Assembly: GCA_934433485.1 (NCBI GenBank) | Contig: CAKRZR010000009.1 | Span: 1 to 64,000, forward strand | Source of the DNA: an uncultured Eubacteriales bacterium | GTDB taxonomy: Bacteria > Bacillota > Clostridia > Oscillospirales > CAG-272 | DNA: 64,000 bases | Direction of reading: 5' to 3' | Position numbers and translations under genes: made by a program | In this document: positions 25,553 to 33,933 of the stretch, piece by piece | How positions within the stretch are numbered: the stretch's first letter is position 1 | Layout of the letters: each line of letters opens with the position of its first letter | Notes under the pieces: model-generated | Databases searched by the model: none | Seen by the model: the letters and a program-made list of their open reading frames with translations, nothing else | What the model was told of the DNA's origin: nothing

Positions 25553-26929
25553 ATGGCAAAACGCTATCTCATCACCGACTTCGGCGCGATCACTGAGGCT
25601 TCGGACAACACGGCGGCGATTCAGTCCGCGATCGATACCTGCTTTCTTGCAGGCGGCGGCGAGGTCGTGATCCCCGCAGGCGTGTTTCTGACCGGTGACA
25701 TCCGGCTGCGCAGCCATGTGAGGCTATATCTCAAAGCAGGCGCCGTACTACGGGGGATCCGCGATCCGCTTGCGTATTATCATTACCAGTCCGACACCGT
25801 GGAGCCGCTGCCTCCCGCGTGGTACGCCGGAAATACGCCGGAGATGACGGAGAAGCAGGATTTCCACGGCGGCAAGATCCCGCCCGGCTGTCGCTGGTGC
25901 CACGGACTCATCCGCGCGATCCATGCCGAGGACGTGGCGATCGTCGGCGAAGCAGGTGCGATCATCGACGGAGACGACTGCTATGACGCCATCGGCGAAG
26001 AGTATTACCGCGGCCCGCACGCCATCAGTATGGAGGACTGCAAAAATATCCACCTGTCCGGCTATACAGTGAAAAACAGCGCAAACTGGGCGCATGCGAT
26101 CTTCCACAGCGAAAATATCCATATGCGGAATGTCACGGTGCGCGCAGGTCATGACGGCGTACACTTTACCACCTGCCGCAATATGACCGTGGAGGACTGC
26201 GCGTTCTACACTGGCGACGACTGTGTGGCGGGGCTGGATCTCGTCAACGTGCATGTGAAAAGCTGTATCCTCAATACAGCGTGCAGCGCGTTTCGGTTGG
26301 GCGGCACCAACGTCTATATCGAGGATTGCCATATGTACGGTCCGGCGGCGTATCTCTTCCGCGGCAGTCTGACACCGGAGGAAAAGGCTGCCTCCATGCC
26401 GTCGCTTGCCAATCCGGGTTGGGTCACGCGCGATACGGCCGGGCACCGGTTCAACATGCTGTCTGCGTATACGTATTATGCGGACTTTACAAGCGATATC
26501 CCGGTCGCACCCGGCAATGTGGTGATGGAGAATTGCCGTATTGAGAACGCGGATCGCCTGGTGCACTATAATTATTCCGGCAACGAGCCGTGGCAGAAAA
26601 ACAAACCGCTGCACAGTCTGCGCCTGTCCGGAATCCGTGCGACGGGTGTGACCCTGCCGTTGAACGTCTACGGCGACCGCGAAAATCCGATCCGCATGGA
26701 AATCACGGATTCCGAAATTCGCTTCCGCGAGGATGTCGAACCGGACGCGTTCTGTCATCTCTGCCACCACGACTGGTTCCGTCTGCAAAACACAACGATC
26801 ACCTACAAGGGAAGTGGCGCGCTCGTGAAAACATGGTCGGAGGAAGGCGAAATCCGTATGGAAAACCTGACCGCGCCGAGCGGGAAAATCGTCAAGGCGG
26901 ATGAACCATTTTTCGCACAGGCAATTTAA
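25553..26929 (+). CDS. GH28-like parallel beta-helix glycoside hydrolase
   Basis: A 458-residue right-handed beta-helix protein with the N-terminus ITDFGAITEASDNTAAIQSAI that is typical of GH28 polygalacturonase-type enzymes. GDD is present (YTGDDCVAG, near residue 222) and GHDGVHF stands where NTDG is usual. The GHG and RIK motifs of classical polygalacturonases are not evident (ACSAFRLGG occupies the region), so the exact activity may differ. No signal peptide, hence probably intracellular. It starts two bases after the solute-binding gene, whose end supplies the GGGGAGG site. Confidence 0.78.
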   Translation: MAKRYLITDFGAITEASDNTAAIQSAIDTCFLAGGGEVVIPAGVFLTGDIRLRSHVRLYLKAGAVLRGIRDPLAYYHYQSDTVEPLPPAWYAGNTPEMTEKQDFHGGKIPPGCRWCHGLIRAIHAEDVAIVGEAGAIIDGDDCYDAIGEEYYRGPHAISMEDCKNIHLSGYTVKNSANWAHAIFHSENIHMRNVTVRAGHDGVHFTTCRNMTVEDCAFYTGDDCVAGLDLVNVHVKSCILNTACSAFRLGGTNVYIEDCHMYGPAAYLFRGSLTPEEKAASMPSLANPGWVTRDTAGHRFNMLSAYTYYADFTSDIPVAPGNVVMENCRIENADRLVHYNYSGNEPWQKNKPLHSLRLSGIRATGVTLPLNVYGDRENPIRMEITDSEIRFREDVEPDAFCHLCHHDWFRLQNTTITYKGSGALVKTWSEEGEIRMENLTAPSGKIVKADEPFFAQAI

Positions 26930-26937
26930 GCATATAA

Positions 26938-26978
26938 AAACGCGATGGTACAGCTGAAAAAGCCATACCATCGCGTTT
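26938..26978. terminator. Bidirectional terminator
   Basis: Perfect 13-bp stem AAACGCGATGGTA (26938-26950) with TACCATCGCGTTT (26966-26978). It ends the GH28 operon and the opposing cytidine deaminase gene. Confidence 0.85.
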
Positions 26979-27043
26979 GATATTTGTGATTTACCGAACA
27001 CTGCTGTCGTGTCCGGTAGAATGGAAAGGGAGATGATAAAACG

Positions 27044-27439
27044 CTATATCCACCAATCTGGCGTCAATTCGCCGAGGCTCACGATCCGTTCGGTATTGCA
27101 GTCGAGCATCACCTCAACTGATTTATACTTTTCCGGCATGAGCTGCACCATCAGTTCCCGGCAGGCTCCGCAAGGTGCTAACGCTTTCCCTTCAGCGGAG
27201 ATGGCGAGAACCCGGCGGATTTCGTTTTCGCCACATGTGAGCATATGAAATATAGCGTTTCGTTCCGCGCAGATACCGAGTGTACAGGCGGTATCCACGC
27301 ATACGCCAGTGTGGATTTTTCCGGAGGCGGATTCAATAGCCGCAGCTACGCCGCCTGCTTCGATCATTCCGGAAACCTGTCGCGGATGGCAGACTGCCAG
27401 TGCAGCTTCATAGAGCCTTTGCCAAACCGCGACCTTCAC
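27044..27439 (-). CDS. Cytidine deaminase family protein
   Basis: A zinc-dependent cytidine/blasticidin deaminase-type enzyme of about 131 residues. The zinc and proton-shuttle motifs are CAERNAI and PCGACRELM, and the substrate-site FxxN segment is replaced by a region reading ESASGKIHTGV. The C-terminus GELTPDWW is common in clostridial members. I prefer the GTG at 27439 (VAVWQRLYEAAL) because GGAG lies 9 bases upstream, but there is no stop codon between it and the preceding damaged flavin reductase, so the frame continues upstream. It may be translated by coupling or as the surviving half of a former pair. Confidence 0.8.
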   Translation of the reverse strand: MKVAVWQRLYEAALAVCHPRQVSGMIEAGGVAAAIESASGKIHTGVCVDTACTLGICAERNAIFHMLTCGENEIRRVLAISAEGKALAPCGACRELMVQLMPEKYKSVEVMLDCNTERIVSLGELTPDWWI

Positions 27440-27994
27440 TTCAGCTTTTTCTCCATCCACAAACGCCGTACTGACCGCTTCACCGAGTACATGGTACTTG
27501 TTGTGTACCGGCTCAAAGGCGATCGGGCGGAATTTCGCAAGATCAAGCTTACCATCGTTGCTGAGTACGCGTTCGTCGATGCTTACGTTGGCGATCTTGC
27601 CGATAATGTTGCCTTCCTCCGTGACCTTGACAAACGTGCATTCCAGCGTGACCGGCAGTTCGTCAATGACCGGCGCGTCTACAGAGTCGCTCTTTGTCGC
27701 GTGGAAACCGGATTTCTCGAATTTCTACGGCTCTTTGTTGCCCGATACGAGTCCCACATAGTCGGACGGCACCACATTGGCGGCGTCTGCGAAGCCGATG
27801 GTGAACGCACCGCGCGCTGTAATGTTCTTTGTGGTCTTGTGCCCGGCACTGAGACTAAGCTCCACCATGTCGGAGTCGTACAGTCCGCCCCACGCCGCGT
27901 TCATAGCGTCAGGGGTACCGTCCTCGTTGTAGGTCGCGATGATGAGTACAGGCAGCGGATAAAACCACGGCTGCGATCAAAAGTTCTTACGCAT
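27440..27994 (-). pseudogene. Flavin reductase family protein with two nonsense codons
   Basis: Reading the minus strand from an ATG at 27994 (AAGGAG upstream) gives a clear flavin reductase-like protein: MRKNF, stop, SQPWFYPLPVLIIATYNEDG, then GTPDAMNAAWGGLY, SAGHKTTKNI and a late VHNKYHVLGEAV. A TGA lies at codon 6 (27977-27979) and a TAG at codon 90 (27725-27727); both fall inside conserved text and the frame is otherwise intact. The usual stop at the end is missing, so the frame runs into cytidine deaminase. Recent pseudogenisation is the simplest reading; sequencing error at two sites is the alternative. The gene is divergent from an XRE regulator. Confidence 0.75.
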
Positions 27995-28175
27995 AATCGA
28001 TGCTCCTTTTGTTTTGGTAGGATTTTGATAAAGATAGTATAGCACCGGATTGTGAAACGGGTATGAATACGCTGTACGTTTTTGTGAAATTGCGTAAATG
28101 CCGATAAAAATACAGACGCAGGGAGCAATACAACCTGTGGTTGTGCTCGAAACGGACAATTCCCGGAATTTCCTA

Positions 28176-28204
28176 TTGCAGGTTGCGGAAAAATACGGTA
28201 TACT
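28176..28204 (+). promoter_or_regulatory. Promoter of the 28261 XRE regulator
   Basis: TTGCAG (28176-28181), 17-base spacer, TATACT (28199-28204). Confidence 0.75.
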
Positions 28205-28260
28205 GTAAGCGATATATCACAGGCGATCCGGATCGACAACTTTTTTCAGGAGGGAAGAGT

Positions 28261-29073
28261 ATGCTCAATATGCAAATTTTCGGAGAAAAGCTGCGGGAAC
28301 ACAGACGAACGCGCGGACTGACCCAGGAGGAGGTTGCGGAGAAGATCGGCGTGTCGGCACAGGCGATTTCCAAATGGGAGAATGGCGAGTGCCTGCCGGA
28401 CTGCTTCAATCTGAAAGCACTCGGCGATACTTATGGCATATCGCTTGATATTTTATTGGAAACGGAGAAAAGCGGGGATATTGAGTCCGTCGCGGCACGT
28501 GTGGAGCAAATCGCAGATGAATACCTCTGGGCAAAGGCGGATCGGGACGCACCGAATGCCCACCGTTCGCTGGGAGCGGATCTTTGGAAGCTATGGAAAG
28601 GGATCTACTTCATTGAGGCAGGCGATCACGAGGTGCAGCGGCAGGATTACAAAAACGGCAATCTGCGCGTGTGCAGCGAATACGGACTGAAGCTGTGGGA
28701 CGACGATGGCGTGGCATGTGTGATCCGACGCGATCTGGCGGAAAAATACGCCGCGGCAACGATCGGCGAGCGGGAAACCATGCTCCTTGCAAAACTGGCG
28801 AGCACGGACGGACTGCGTCTGATCGCTTTGCTCGATCCGGTGACGCCTATCTCCAAGGAAACGCTTGCGGAACGGTTCGGCGGCGCGGAGGACACATTGA
28901 ACGCATATCTGCTGGCGTTTTTGGAAAACAACATCATTGCATACCAAACCGGTGTTCCGAGCGGCTACAAGCTCAGCGGGCATCGCGGCGTTTGTGCCTA
29001 TCTCGTCCTGGCAGCGGCGTACACACTCGCGAAAAAGCAGTATACGCTCAGCGAGTTTATCCCGGCAGAATAA
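28261..29073 (+). CDS. XRE-family transcriptional regulator with C-terminal domain
   Basis: A 270-residue DNA-binding protein. The N-terminal HTH is KLREHRRTRGLTQEEVAEK followed by SAQAISKWENGECLPD (residues about 9-45). The remaining 200 residues resemble the winged or ligand-sensing domain seen in clostridial XRE proteins (GLKLWDDDGVACVIRRDLAEKY) and include a helical stretch GLRLIALLDPVTPISKETLAERF that looks like a second HTH. The start at MLNMQIFG has AGGAGGG upstream. It is divergent from the flavin reductase pseudogene, its likely former partner. The stop codon sits at the edge of palindromic repeat copy B. Confidence 0.85.
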   Translation: MLNMQIFGEKLREHRRTRGLTQEEVAEKIGVSAQAISKWENGECLPDCFNLKALGDTYGISLDILLETEKSGDIESVAARVEQIADEYLWAKADRDAPNAHRSLGADLWKLWKGIYFIEAGDHEVQRQDYKNGNLRVCSEYGLKLWDDDGVACVIRRDLAEKYAAATIGERETMLLAKLASTDGLRLIALLDPVTPISKETLAERFGGAEDTLNAYLLAFLENNIIAYQTGVPSGYKLSGHRGVCAYLVLAAAYTLAKKQYTLSEFIPAE

Positions 29074-29134
29074 GGAGACATTTGATTTCAGGTTATTTCA
29101 TCGCAAAAATCCGATTGATTCAAAGGTTCCTAAG
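29072..29134. repeat. Palindromic repeat (MITE-like), copy B, internally deleted
   Basis: Reads TTGATTTCAGGTTATTT then directly ATCGCAAAAATCCGAT and CAAAGGTTCCTAAG, that is the two ends of copies A and C with about 30 central bases missing. It begins at the stop codon of the XRE gene. Confidence 0.6.
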
Positions 29135-29138
29135 GCGG

Positions 29139-29183
29139 GAAAAAAGGGAAGGACGATCCCTCTGCGGTGAAAGTCCTTCCCTT
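29139..29183 (-). terminator. Terminator of the M42 peptidase operon
   Basis: AAGGGAAGGAC (29144-29154) pairs with GTCCTTCCCTT (29173-29183), followed on the minus strand by a run of T. Confidence 0.85.
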
Positions 29184-29211
29184 ATTGTAGCTTGTATGGC
29201 AGTTTGCAAAA

Positions 29212-30216
29212 TCAAAATTCGTAGTCGCACAGAGCGAGCGCGATGTCCCGGCACGCCTCGGCGTCTTTCAGATCGAGCAGTTCCGCAGAGGTGTGCAGAT
29301 TGCGCATCGGAATCGAAAGTACGCATGCCTTGGCGCCAAGTCCGACCTTCTGCATCGGAACCGCGTCCGTACCGCCGTGTACGTACACCTCGTACTGGTA
29401 CGGGATCTTCTTCTCCTCCGCAACCTTCGTCATGGCGTCGATGACGTCACGGTCGCAGATGATGGTGCTGTCCCGAATGCAGATCGCGGCGCCGGAACCG
29501 ACCTTGCACTCCATCGGGGTCACACCGATCGCGTCGCCGGTACCGCATACATCGATGGCAATGCCGATGTCGGGGCGGACAGCTTCCGCAGCGGTGGTCC
29601 CGCCGTTTGCCGTGCATTCCTCCTGCACCGTGAACGCGAAATACACATCGTTGTAGGGTTTTTCTTCCCGTTCGGACAACGTGCGCAGCGCCTGCAGCTG
29701 GATCGCGACGCCGATACGGTTGTCGAGCGGTCTGCCGGTTACGACACTGGAGGTCAGCTTGGTCACATGGGAGAGGGTCGCGAATGTGTCGCCGATCTTG
29801 ACCTTGCGCTGCGCTTCCTTTTTGCTGCGCGCACCGATGTCAAGCACTGTGTTGGAGCAGTTTGCGCTGTTGTCGCATCCGGCGTTCGGGATCAGGACCC
29901 CGTGCGTGCCGTTTGCGAACCGAACCTCCTGATATGCCGCGGAGATCATGTTCGGACCACCTGTGTTGAAGAAGCGGATGTAGCCGTTGTCGTCGATGTA
30001 GGATACGATAAAGCCGACCTCGTCCATGTGCGCGCAGTACATGAGCTTCTTTTTGTGTTCTCCGCAGCCATATTTAACCGCGATCACATTGCCGAGCGGC
30101 GTGGTGAAGCAATCATCGCAGATCGGTTGCACCTCCGACAGGACAAATTCTGTCATTTCCTGTTCCCGGCACGACGGCGCGAGAGGGGCGATACATTTTT
30201 TGAGTAGATTGTACAT
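29212..30216 (-). CDS. M42 family metallo-aminopeptidase, third copy
   Basis: A 334-residue M42 (TET/FrvX-like) aminopeptidase. All active-site residues are visible: CAHMDEVGF (Zn His), GRPLDNRIG (bridging Asp), VQEEC (catalytic and Zn Glu pair), AIDVCGTGD (Asp) and MRNLHTSAE (Zn His). M42 enzymes form 12-subunit hollow complexes that trim short peptides in the cytoplasm. It is the last of three tandem M42 genes, separated from the second by 129 bases that include palindromic repeat C. Confidence 0.9.
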   Translation of the reverse strand: MYNLLKKCIAPLAPSCREQEMTEFVLSEVQPICDDCFTTPLGNVIAVKYGCGEHKKKLMYCAHMDEVGFIVSYIDDNGYIRFFNTGGPNMISAAYQEVRFANGTHGVLIPNAGCDNSANCSNTVLDIGARSKKEAQRKVKIGDTFATLSHVTKLTSSVVTGRPLDNRIGVAIQLQALRTLSEREEKPYNDVYFAFTVQEECTANGGTTAAEAVRPDIGIAIDVCGTGDAIGVTPMECKVGSGAAICIRDSTIICDRDVIDAMTKVAEEKKIPYQYEVYVHGGTDAVPMQKVGLGAKACVLSIPMRNLHTSAELLDLKDAEACRDIALALCDYEF

Positions 30217-30257
30217 AGAAATCCCTTCTTTAGGTAAGAATGAACATTTTGAATATA

Positions 30258-30349
30258 GGAAGCCTCTGATTTAAGGTTATTTTTGCGATAAAAACACCTA
30301 TATTTCAGCCTTTTATCGCAAAAATCCGAATTATTCAGAGGTTCCTTAG
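30258..30349. repeat. 92-base palindromic repeat (MITE-like), copy C
   Basis: Same length and ends as copy A. The inner arms ATTTTTGCGATAAAA and TTTTATCGCAAAAAT form a perfect 15-bp stem around a 17-base loop. Its right end CCTTAG contains the stop codon of the second M42 gene (TAA on the minus strand). Confidence 0.75.
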
Positions 30350-31422
30350 TCCATGGCACGCAGCATGGCAAGAACCAGTTCTTTTGTGGCAAGATAGTCG
30401 CGGATGCTTGCGATATTCGTTTCCGTGCCCAGACCGCGAATCGGCAGCGCGACAGAGGCAGTGCGCACACCGTCATCCACTTTTGCGACGCGTGCGGCGT
30501 TTGTCTGTCCGTTTGCGTATCGTTTCGTCTGACAATCGATGCCAGTGTCCGCGCATAAAGCGAGAAGAAAATCGAACAGCCCGCCGTCATACGCCGCGCC
30601 ATTCTCCTGGAACGCGATCACCGGACCGCCGTCGAGCTTCGCCCCCTGCTTTTCCACAGGTACGCCCGGAATATCCGCAGCCACCGCGCCGTCTAAAAAG
30701 ATCGCGCAGTCCGGTTTTACGCTGAACGCGGCAGCGCCAACGCCACTGCGCACAATCTCTCCGCGTGTTGTAAACGTGCAGTAAAGATCATATGGCAGCC
30801 GTTCGCCTTTTTCGTGGAGTGTGCGCAGAATTTCGCAGAGGATCGCGCATCCCAGCCGTCCGCCGAAAGCTTTGCCGGAGAGATAGTGATCGCCAAACGG
30901 TGCGAGTCTGGTCGCGAATATGCCGAAATCGCCGACTACGACATATTTTTCCGCCTCTTCCTTACTTGTAGTGCCTATATCGGCATACAGCTCTCCGAAT
31001 GATACCGCGCCGCCATGCTTGTGCGCCGGCTTTGCGCCGAGGAATGCCGGATAGTCACCGTTTTCATTGCCGATACGGACTCTGCGCGCGCTGAGCATTC
31101 GACCGTCTTTCAGAGACAGCTCCGTAAGATGCAGATAGCCGCTGCCGTCGATGTCATTCACCATAAAGCCCGGCTCGTCCATATGGGCGCTGAGCATTAC
31201 CTTTTCCGCATCCGCTGTATCTTCTATGCCGCGGTACAGAGCGATAACATTGCCCATCCTGTCGATTTTTACCTCGTCCGCGTAAGGTGTGACAGTGTCC
31301 CGCAGGATTTTTGCCACCGCTTCCTCGCAGCCGGACGGTCCGAACGCGTTTGTCAGCGATTCGATCAGGGCATAGGATTCCGTAGAGAGGAGACTCTCCA
31401 GTACGGGAAGGTTCTGTCCCAT
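30346..31422 (-). CDS. M42 family protein lacking key active-site residues
   Basis: A 358-residue M42 homologue, middle of three. The first Zn His (SAHMDEPGF) and the later Asp (IFLDGAVAADIPG) are kept, but the bridging Asp is Gly (GKAFGGRLG instead of LDxRxG), the catalytic Glu of the EE pair is Gly (RGEI instead of EE), and the last Zn His is Gly (IRGLGTETN instead of xxxHT/S). It is probably inactive as a peptidase, or bound to a partner. The start at MGQNLPVLE lies two bases past the stop of the first M42 gene, with AAGGAGGG upstream, so translation is coupled. Its stop lies in palindromic repeat C. Confidence 0.85.
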   Translation of the reverse strand: MGQNLPVLESLLSTESYALIESLTNAFGPSGCEEAVAKILRDTVTPYADEVKIDRMGNVIALYRGIEDTADAEKVMLSAHMDEPGFMVNDIDGSGYLHLTELSLKDGRMLSARRVRIGNENGDYPAFLGAKPAHKHGGAVSFGELYADIGTTSKEEAEKYVVVGDFGIFATRLAPFGDHYLSGKAFGGRLGCAILCEILRTLHEKGERLPYDLYCTFTTRGEIVRSGVGAAAFSVKPDCAIFLDGAVAADIPGVPVEKQGAKLDGGPVIAFQENGAAYDGGLFDFLLALCADTGIDCQTKRYANGQTNAARVAKVDDGVRTASVALPIRGLGTETNIASIRDYLATKELVLAMLRAMD

Positions 31423-31423
31423 A

Positions 31424-32473
31424 TCACATGCCCTCCTTTCCATAGATCCCAGCAAGCACAGGATCGGTCAGAATTGCGCCGATAAGCTCCGCGAATGCTT
31501 CACCGTCGTCGAGGGAGAGGTATTCGCTGTACGAATGCATGCATCCGAGCGGAATGCTGACTACGGCAGTCGGAATGCCGTCCGCACAGAAGAACACCGT
31601 GTTCGCGTTCGTACCGGTGCTGGTCGATTCCACTACGGGGTTCAGCGGGATTTCCTTTTCTCCGGCAAGCGATATAATCCGACGGGTCAGTTGGCGGTCG
31701 GTCACAGCGGACAGAGAGGTCATGGGACCGTCGCCGATCGGACTGGATTCCGTTTTTGCCATGCCGGGTGTTTCTGCAAAGTTCACGTCGGTGATAATGG
31801 CGAGTGCCGGGTGTACGCCGCATACGGCACAATCCGCGGCAGCCGCACCGATTTCTTCTCCGGCAGAGAGGCAGACGGTCACGTCAAATTGCAGCGCCGC
31901 ACGGTCGGTATCGAGTACGGCAGACAGCAATCCGGCGGCACACGCCTTATCGTCGAAGCCGCAGCCGATGATCCGCCGGTTGAACAGCTCCGTGATTTCT
32001 GCGCCATAACCGACAAAGGTGCCGACGCCGATACCCATTTCGGTAAGCTGCGCTTTTGTATAGCCGGTATCGAGCCGAAGCGTGTCCATGGCGGGCACAC
32101 CATCCGGGAAACCGCAGTCCGCAGGATAGGAAGCGATATACGCGGGAATCGTGCGGGATTTGCCGTATACCAGAAGCCGCGCACCAGGCAGTATTTGTCT
32201 GTCTAGTCCTCCGATCGGAAGCACAGTGCAGAAGCCGTCGTTCGCTACGGTGGATAAGATCATGCCGACCTGGTCGAGATGTGCGTCCAAAAGGATACGC
32301 GGTGCGTTTTCGCGGCTGGATTTTTTGGTGAGAAGAATGTTGCGGGCATTGTCGCGGGAGATCTCGTCAAAATCGCCGGAAAAGCGCGTTCGCAGCGTAT
32401 CCATGGCGTTTTGTTCGTTCCCGGAAACGGTCATGACCGCGCAAAGGGTACGAAGAATATCGTAGTAGGTCAT
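31424..32473 (-). CDS. M42 family metallo-aminopeptidase, first copy
   Basis: A 349-residue M42 aminopeptidase, first gene of a three-paralogue operon. Active-site residues: LDAHLDQVG, GCGFDDKAC, SAGEEIG, IITDVNFAE and LGCMHSYSE, so it should be catalytically competent. The start at MTYYDILRT follows AAAGGAC; the 42-codon upstream extension runs into the promoter. Cytoplasmic; expected to cleave N-terminal residues from short peptides as a large hollow oligomer. Confidence 0.9.
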   Translation of the reverse strand: MTYYDILRTLCAVMTVSGNEQNAMDTLRTRFSGDFDEISRDNARNILLTKKSSRENAPRILLDAHLDQVGMILSTVANDGFCTVLPIGGLDRQILPGARLLVYGKSRTIPAYIASYPADCGFPDGVPAMDTLRLDTGYTKAQLTEMGIGVGTFVGYGAEITELFNRRIIGCGFDDKACAAGLLSAVLDTDRAALQFDVTVCLSAGEEIGAAAADCAVCGVHPALAIITDVNFAETPGMAKTESSPIGDGPMTSLSAVTDRQLTRRIISLAGEKEIPLNPVVESTSTGTNANTVFFCADGIPTAVVSIPLGCMHSYSEYLSLDDGEAFAELIGAILTDPVLAGIYGKEGM

Positions 32474-32516
32474 AGCTCTGTCCTTTGTACAAGCGTTACA
32501 GATTCCATCTGGAAAG

Positions 32517-32545
32517 ATTATAGCACATTCCAATCGGGTTGTCAA
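32517..32545 (-). promoter_or_regulatory. Promoter of the M42 operon
   Basis: Minus strand TTGACA (32540-32545), 17-base spacer, TATAAT (32517-32522), a full consensus promoter. Confidence 0.9.
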
Positions 32546-32593
32546 GGAAGGGAGGACCAATCGGTGCGCTTTCGGCAAAATCCCGGCTGGTGG

Positions 32594-32622
32594 TTGCAAT
32601 TTGCGGCGGCATATGGTATAAT
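32594..32622 (+). promoter_or_regulatory. Promoter of luxS-mtnN
   Basis: TTGCAA (32594-32599), 17-base spacer, TATAAT (32617-32622), about 32 bases before luxS. Confidence 0.85.
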
Positions 32623-32653
32623 AGCAGAAAATACATGATCAGGAGAGGATTTC

Positions 32654-33127
32654 ATGAAACCAATCGCCAGCTTTACCGTCAATCACCTCACGCTGACACC
32701 CGGGATATACGTTTCCCGCGTCGACGGCGACGTTGTCACCTATGATCTGCGCACACGCACACCGAACGGCTCGTCGTATATGGACAACCGCACCATGCAT
32801 TCGGTGGAGCACATGTTTGCTACCTGTATCCGCAACTCGGAAATGGCGGATCGCGTGATTTATTTCGGACCGATGGGCTGCCGCACCGGATTCTATCTCC
32901 TGATGCGCTGCACGGAGGACGATCTCGCCGCGTTCCACGAAAAGGTGCTTGCATGCGTGAAATCCGTACTGTGTCAGATCGTCGAGGACGAAATGGTCAT
33001 GTACGGGCAGTCCGCCAGAGAATGCGGCAACTATCGCGAGCTGTCCCTCGCCGACGCGAAAACGGAATGCGCACGATATCTGGAGATCCTGGAGACGAAG
33101 AAAAACGACTTTGTCTACGCAGAATAA
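32654..33127 (+). CDS. luxS: S-ribosylhomocysteine lyase
   Basis: Cleaves S-ribosylhomocysteine to homocysteine and DPD, the precursor of autoinducer-2. It has 157 residues, typical length. The metal motif HSVEH (near residue 54) and the catalytic-Cys segment GPMGCRTGFYLL (near 80) are intact, as is the third metal His region ECGNYRE, where a Cys and Asn stand in place of the more usual CGHY; the usual His ligand is therefore not obvious. It is first gene of a two-gene operon with mtnN, which makes its substrate. Confidence 0.92.
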   Translation: MKPIASFTVNHLTLTPGIYVSRVDGDVVTYDLRTRTPNGSSYMDNRTMHSVEHMFATCIRNSEMADRVIYFGPMGCRTGFYLLMRCTEDDLAAFHEKVLACVKSVLCQIVEDEMVMYGQSARECGNYRELSLADAKTECARYLEILETKKNDFVYAE

Positions 33128-33164
33128 AGCTCTATCAATCACTATATAATAAGGAAGAAAAGAT

Positions 33165-33851
33165 ATGCTTGGTATCATTGCAGCAATGCGCGTAGAGACC
33201 ATGGAACTGATCAAAAAAATGACGGAGAAAACAGAGATCACCATCAGCGGGATCACGTTTACAAGCGGGAAGCTGCATGGCAGAGACGCTGTGATCGCGG
33301 TATGCGGCATCGGTAAGGTATTCGCGTCCATGTGCGCGCAGACGATGATTCTCACCTACCACCCGGACGCGATTGTCAACACCGGTGTCGGCGGCACATT
33401 GACGGACAAGCTGTCGATCTGCGATATGGCGCTGTCCGTGAACCTGGTGCAGCACGATATGGACTCCTCCGCGCTTGGCGATCCGGTCGGACTGATCTCC
33501 GGGATCAACGTGGTCTATCTTCCGGCGGACAAGCATCTTATCGAAACGATCCTGTCCCCGGAGGTAGCAGGAAATACACACATTGTCCCCGGCACGATCG
33601 CAAGCGGCGACCAATTCATCGGCGGCGGCGCGCGGAAGCAGTGGATTGTCGAGCAATTTGGCGCGATCGCGTGTGAAATGGAAGGCGCGGCGGTAGCGCA
33701 GGTTTGTTATGTGAACAAGGTGCCGTTCGCCGTTCTGCGCGCCATCAGCGACAACGCCGACGGTACCTCCTGCGACGACTACCCGGCGTTTGTGGAAAAA
33801 GCGGCACACGTATCCGCATCGATTGTGGAACGGCTCATTGTACGGTTGTGA
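33165..33851 (+). CDS. mtnN: 5'-methylthioadenosine/S-adenosylhomocysteine nucleosidase
   Basis: Hydrolyses S-adenosylhomocysteine and methylthioadenosine to adenine and the ribosyl thioether, feeding LuxS in the activated methyl cycle. It has 228 residues with the MTAN signatures IIAAMRVE at the N-terminus, VNTGVGGTL near residue 70, CEMEGAAVAQVC near 168 and AISDNADG near 193. It lies 37 bases after luxS, an arrangement that gives complete SAH detoxification and AI-2 formation. Confidence 0.94.
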   Translation: MLGIIAAMRVETMELIKKMTEKTEITISGITFTSGKLHGRDAVIAVCGIGKVFASMCAQTMILTYHPDAIVNTGVGGTLTDKLSICDMALSVNLVQHDMDSSALGDPVGLISGINVVYLPADKHLIETILSPEVAGNTHIVPGTIASGDQFIGGGARKQWIVEQFGAIACEMEGAAVAQVCYVNKVPFAVLRAISDNADGTSCDDYPAFVEKAAHVSASIVERLIVRL

Positions 33852-33933
33852 AAAGCATGATGTAAAGCGCACTGGAAAACGTGTGCCGAAACGATAGAAA
33901 TATACCATCTCAGGTATGGCTCCACAAAGAAAT

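Noticed and set aside
23928..25559. 543-codon open frame on the minus strand
   Set aside because: Antisense to the well-supported solute-binding lipoprotein at 24072-25550, low-complexity His/Arg-rich text, and no ribosome binding site.
27725..27979. Reassignment of TGA or TAG to a sense codon
   Set aside because: Both codons work as normal stops elsewhere, for example TGA ends cysK (50724-50726) in frame with family length, so two nonsense mutations are a better explanation.
27245..28042. 265-codon plus-strand frame across the flavin reductase region
   Set aside because: The minus strand gives a conserved flavin reductase text through the whole stretch. The plus frame has no family features and exists only because the complementary gene avoids stops in that phase.
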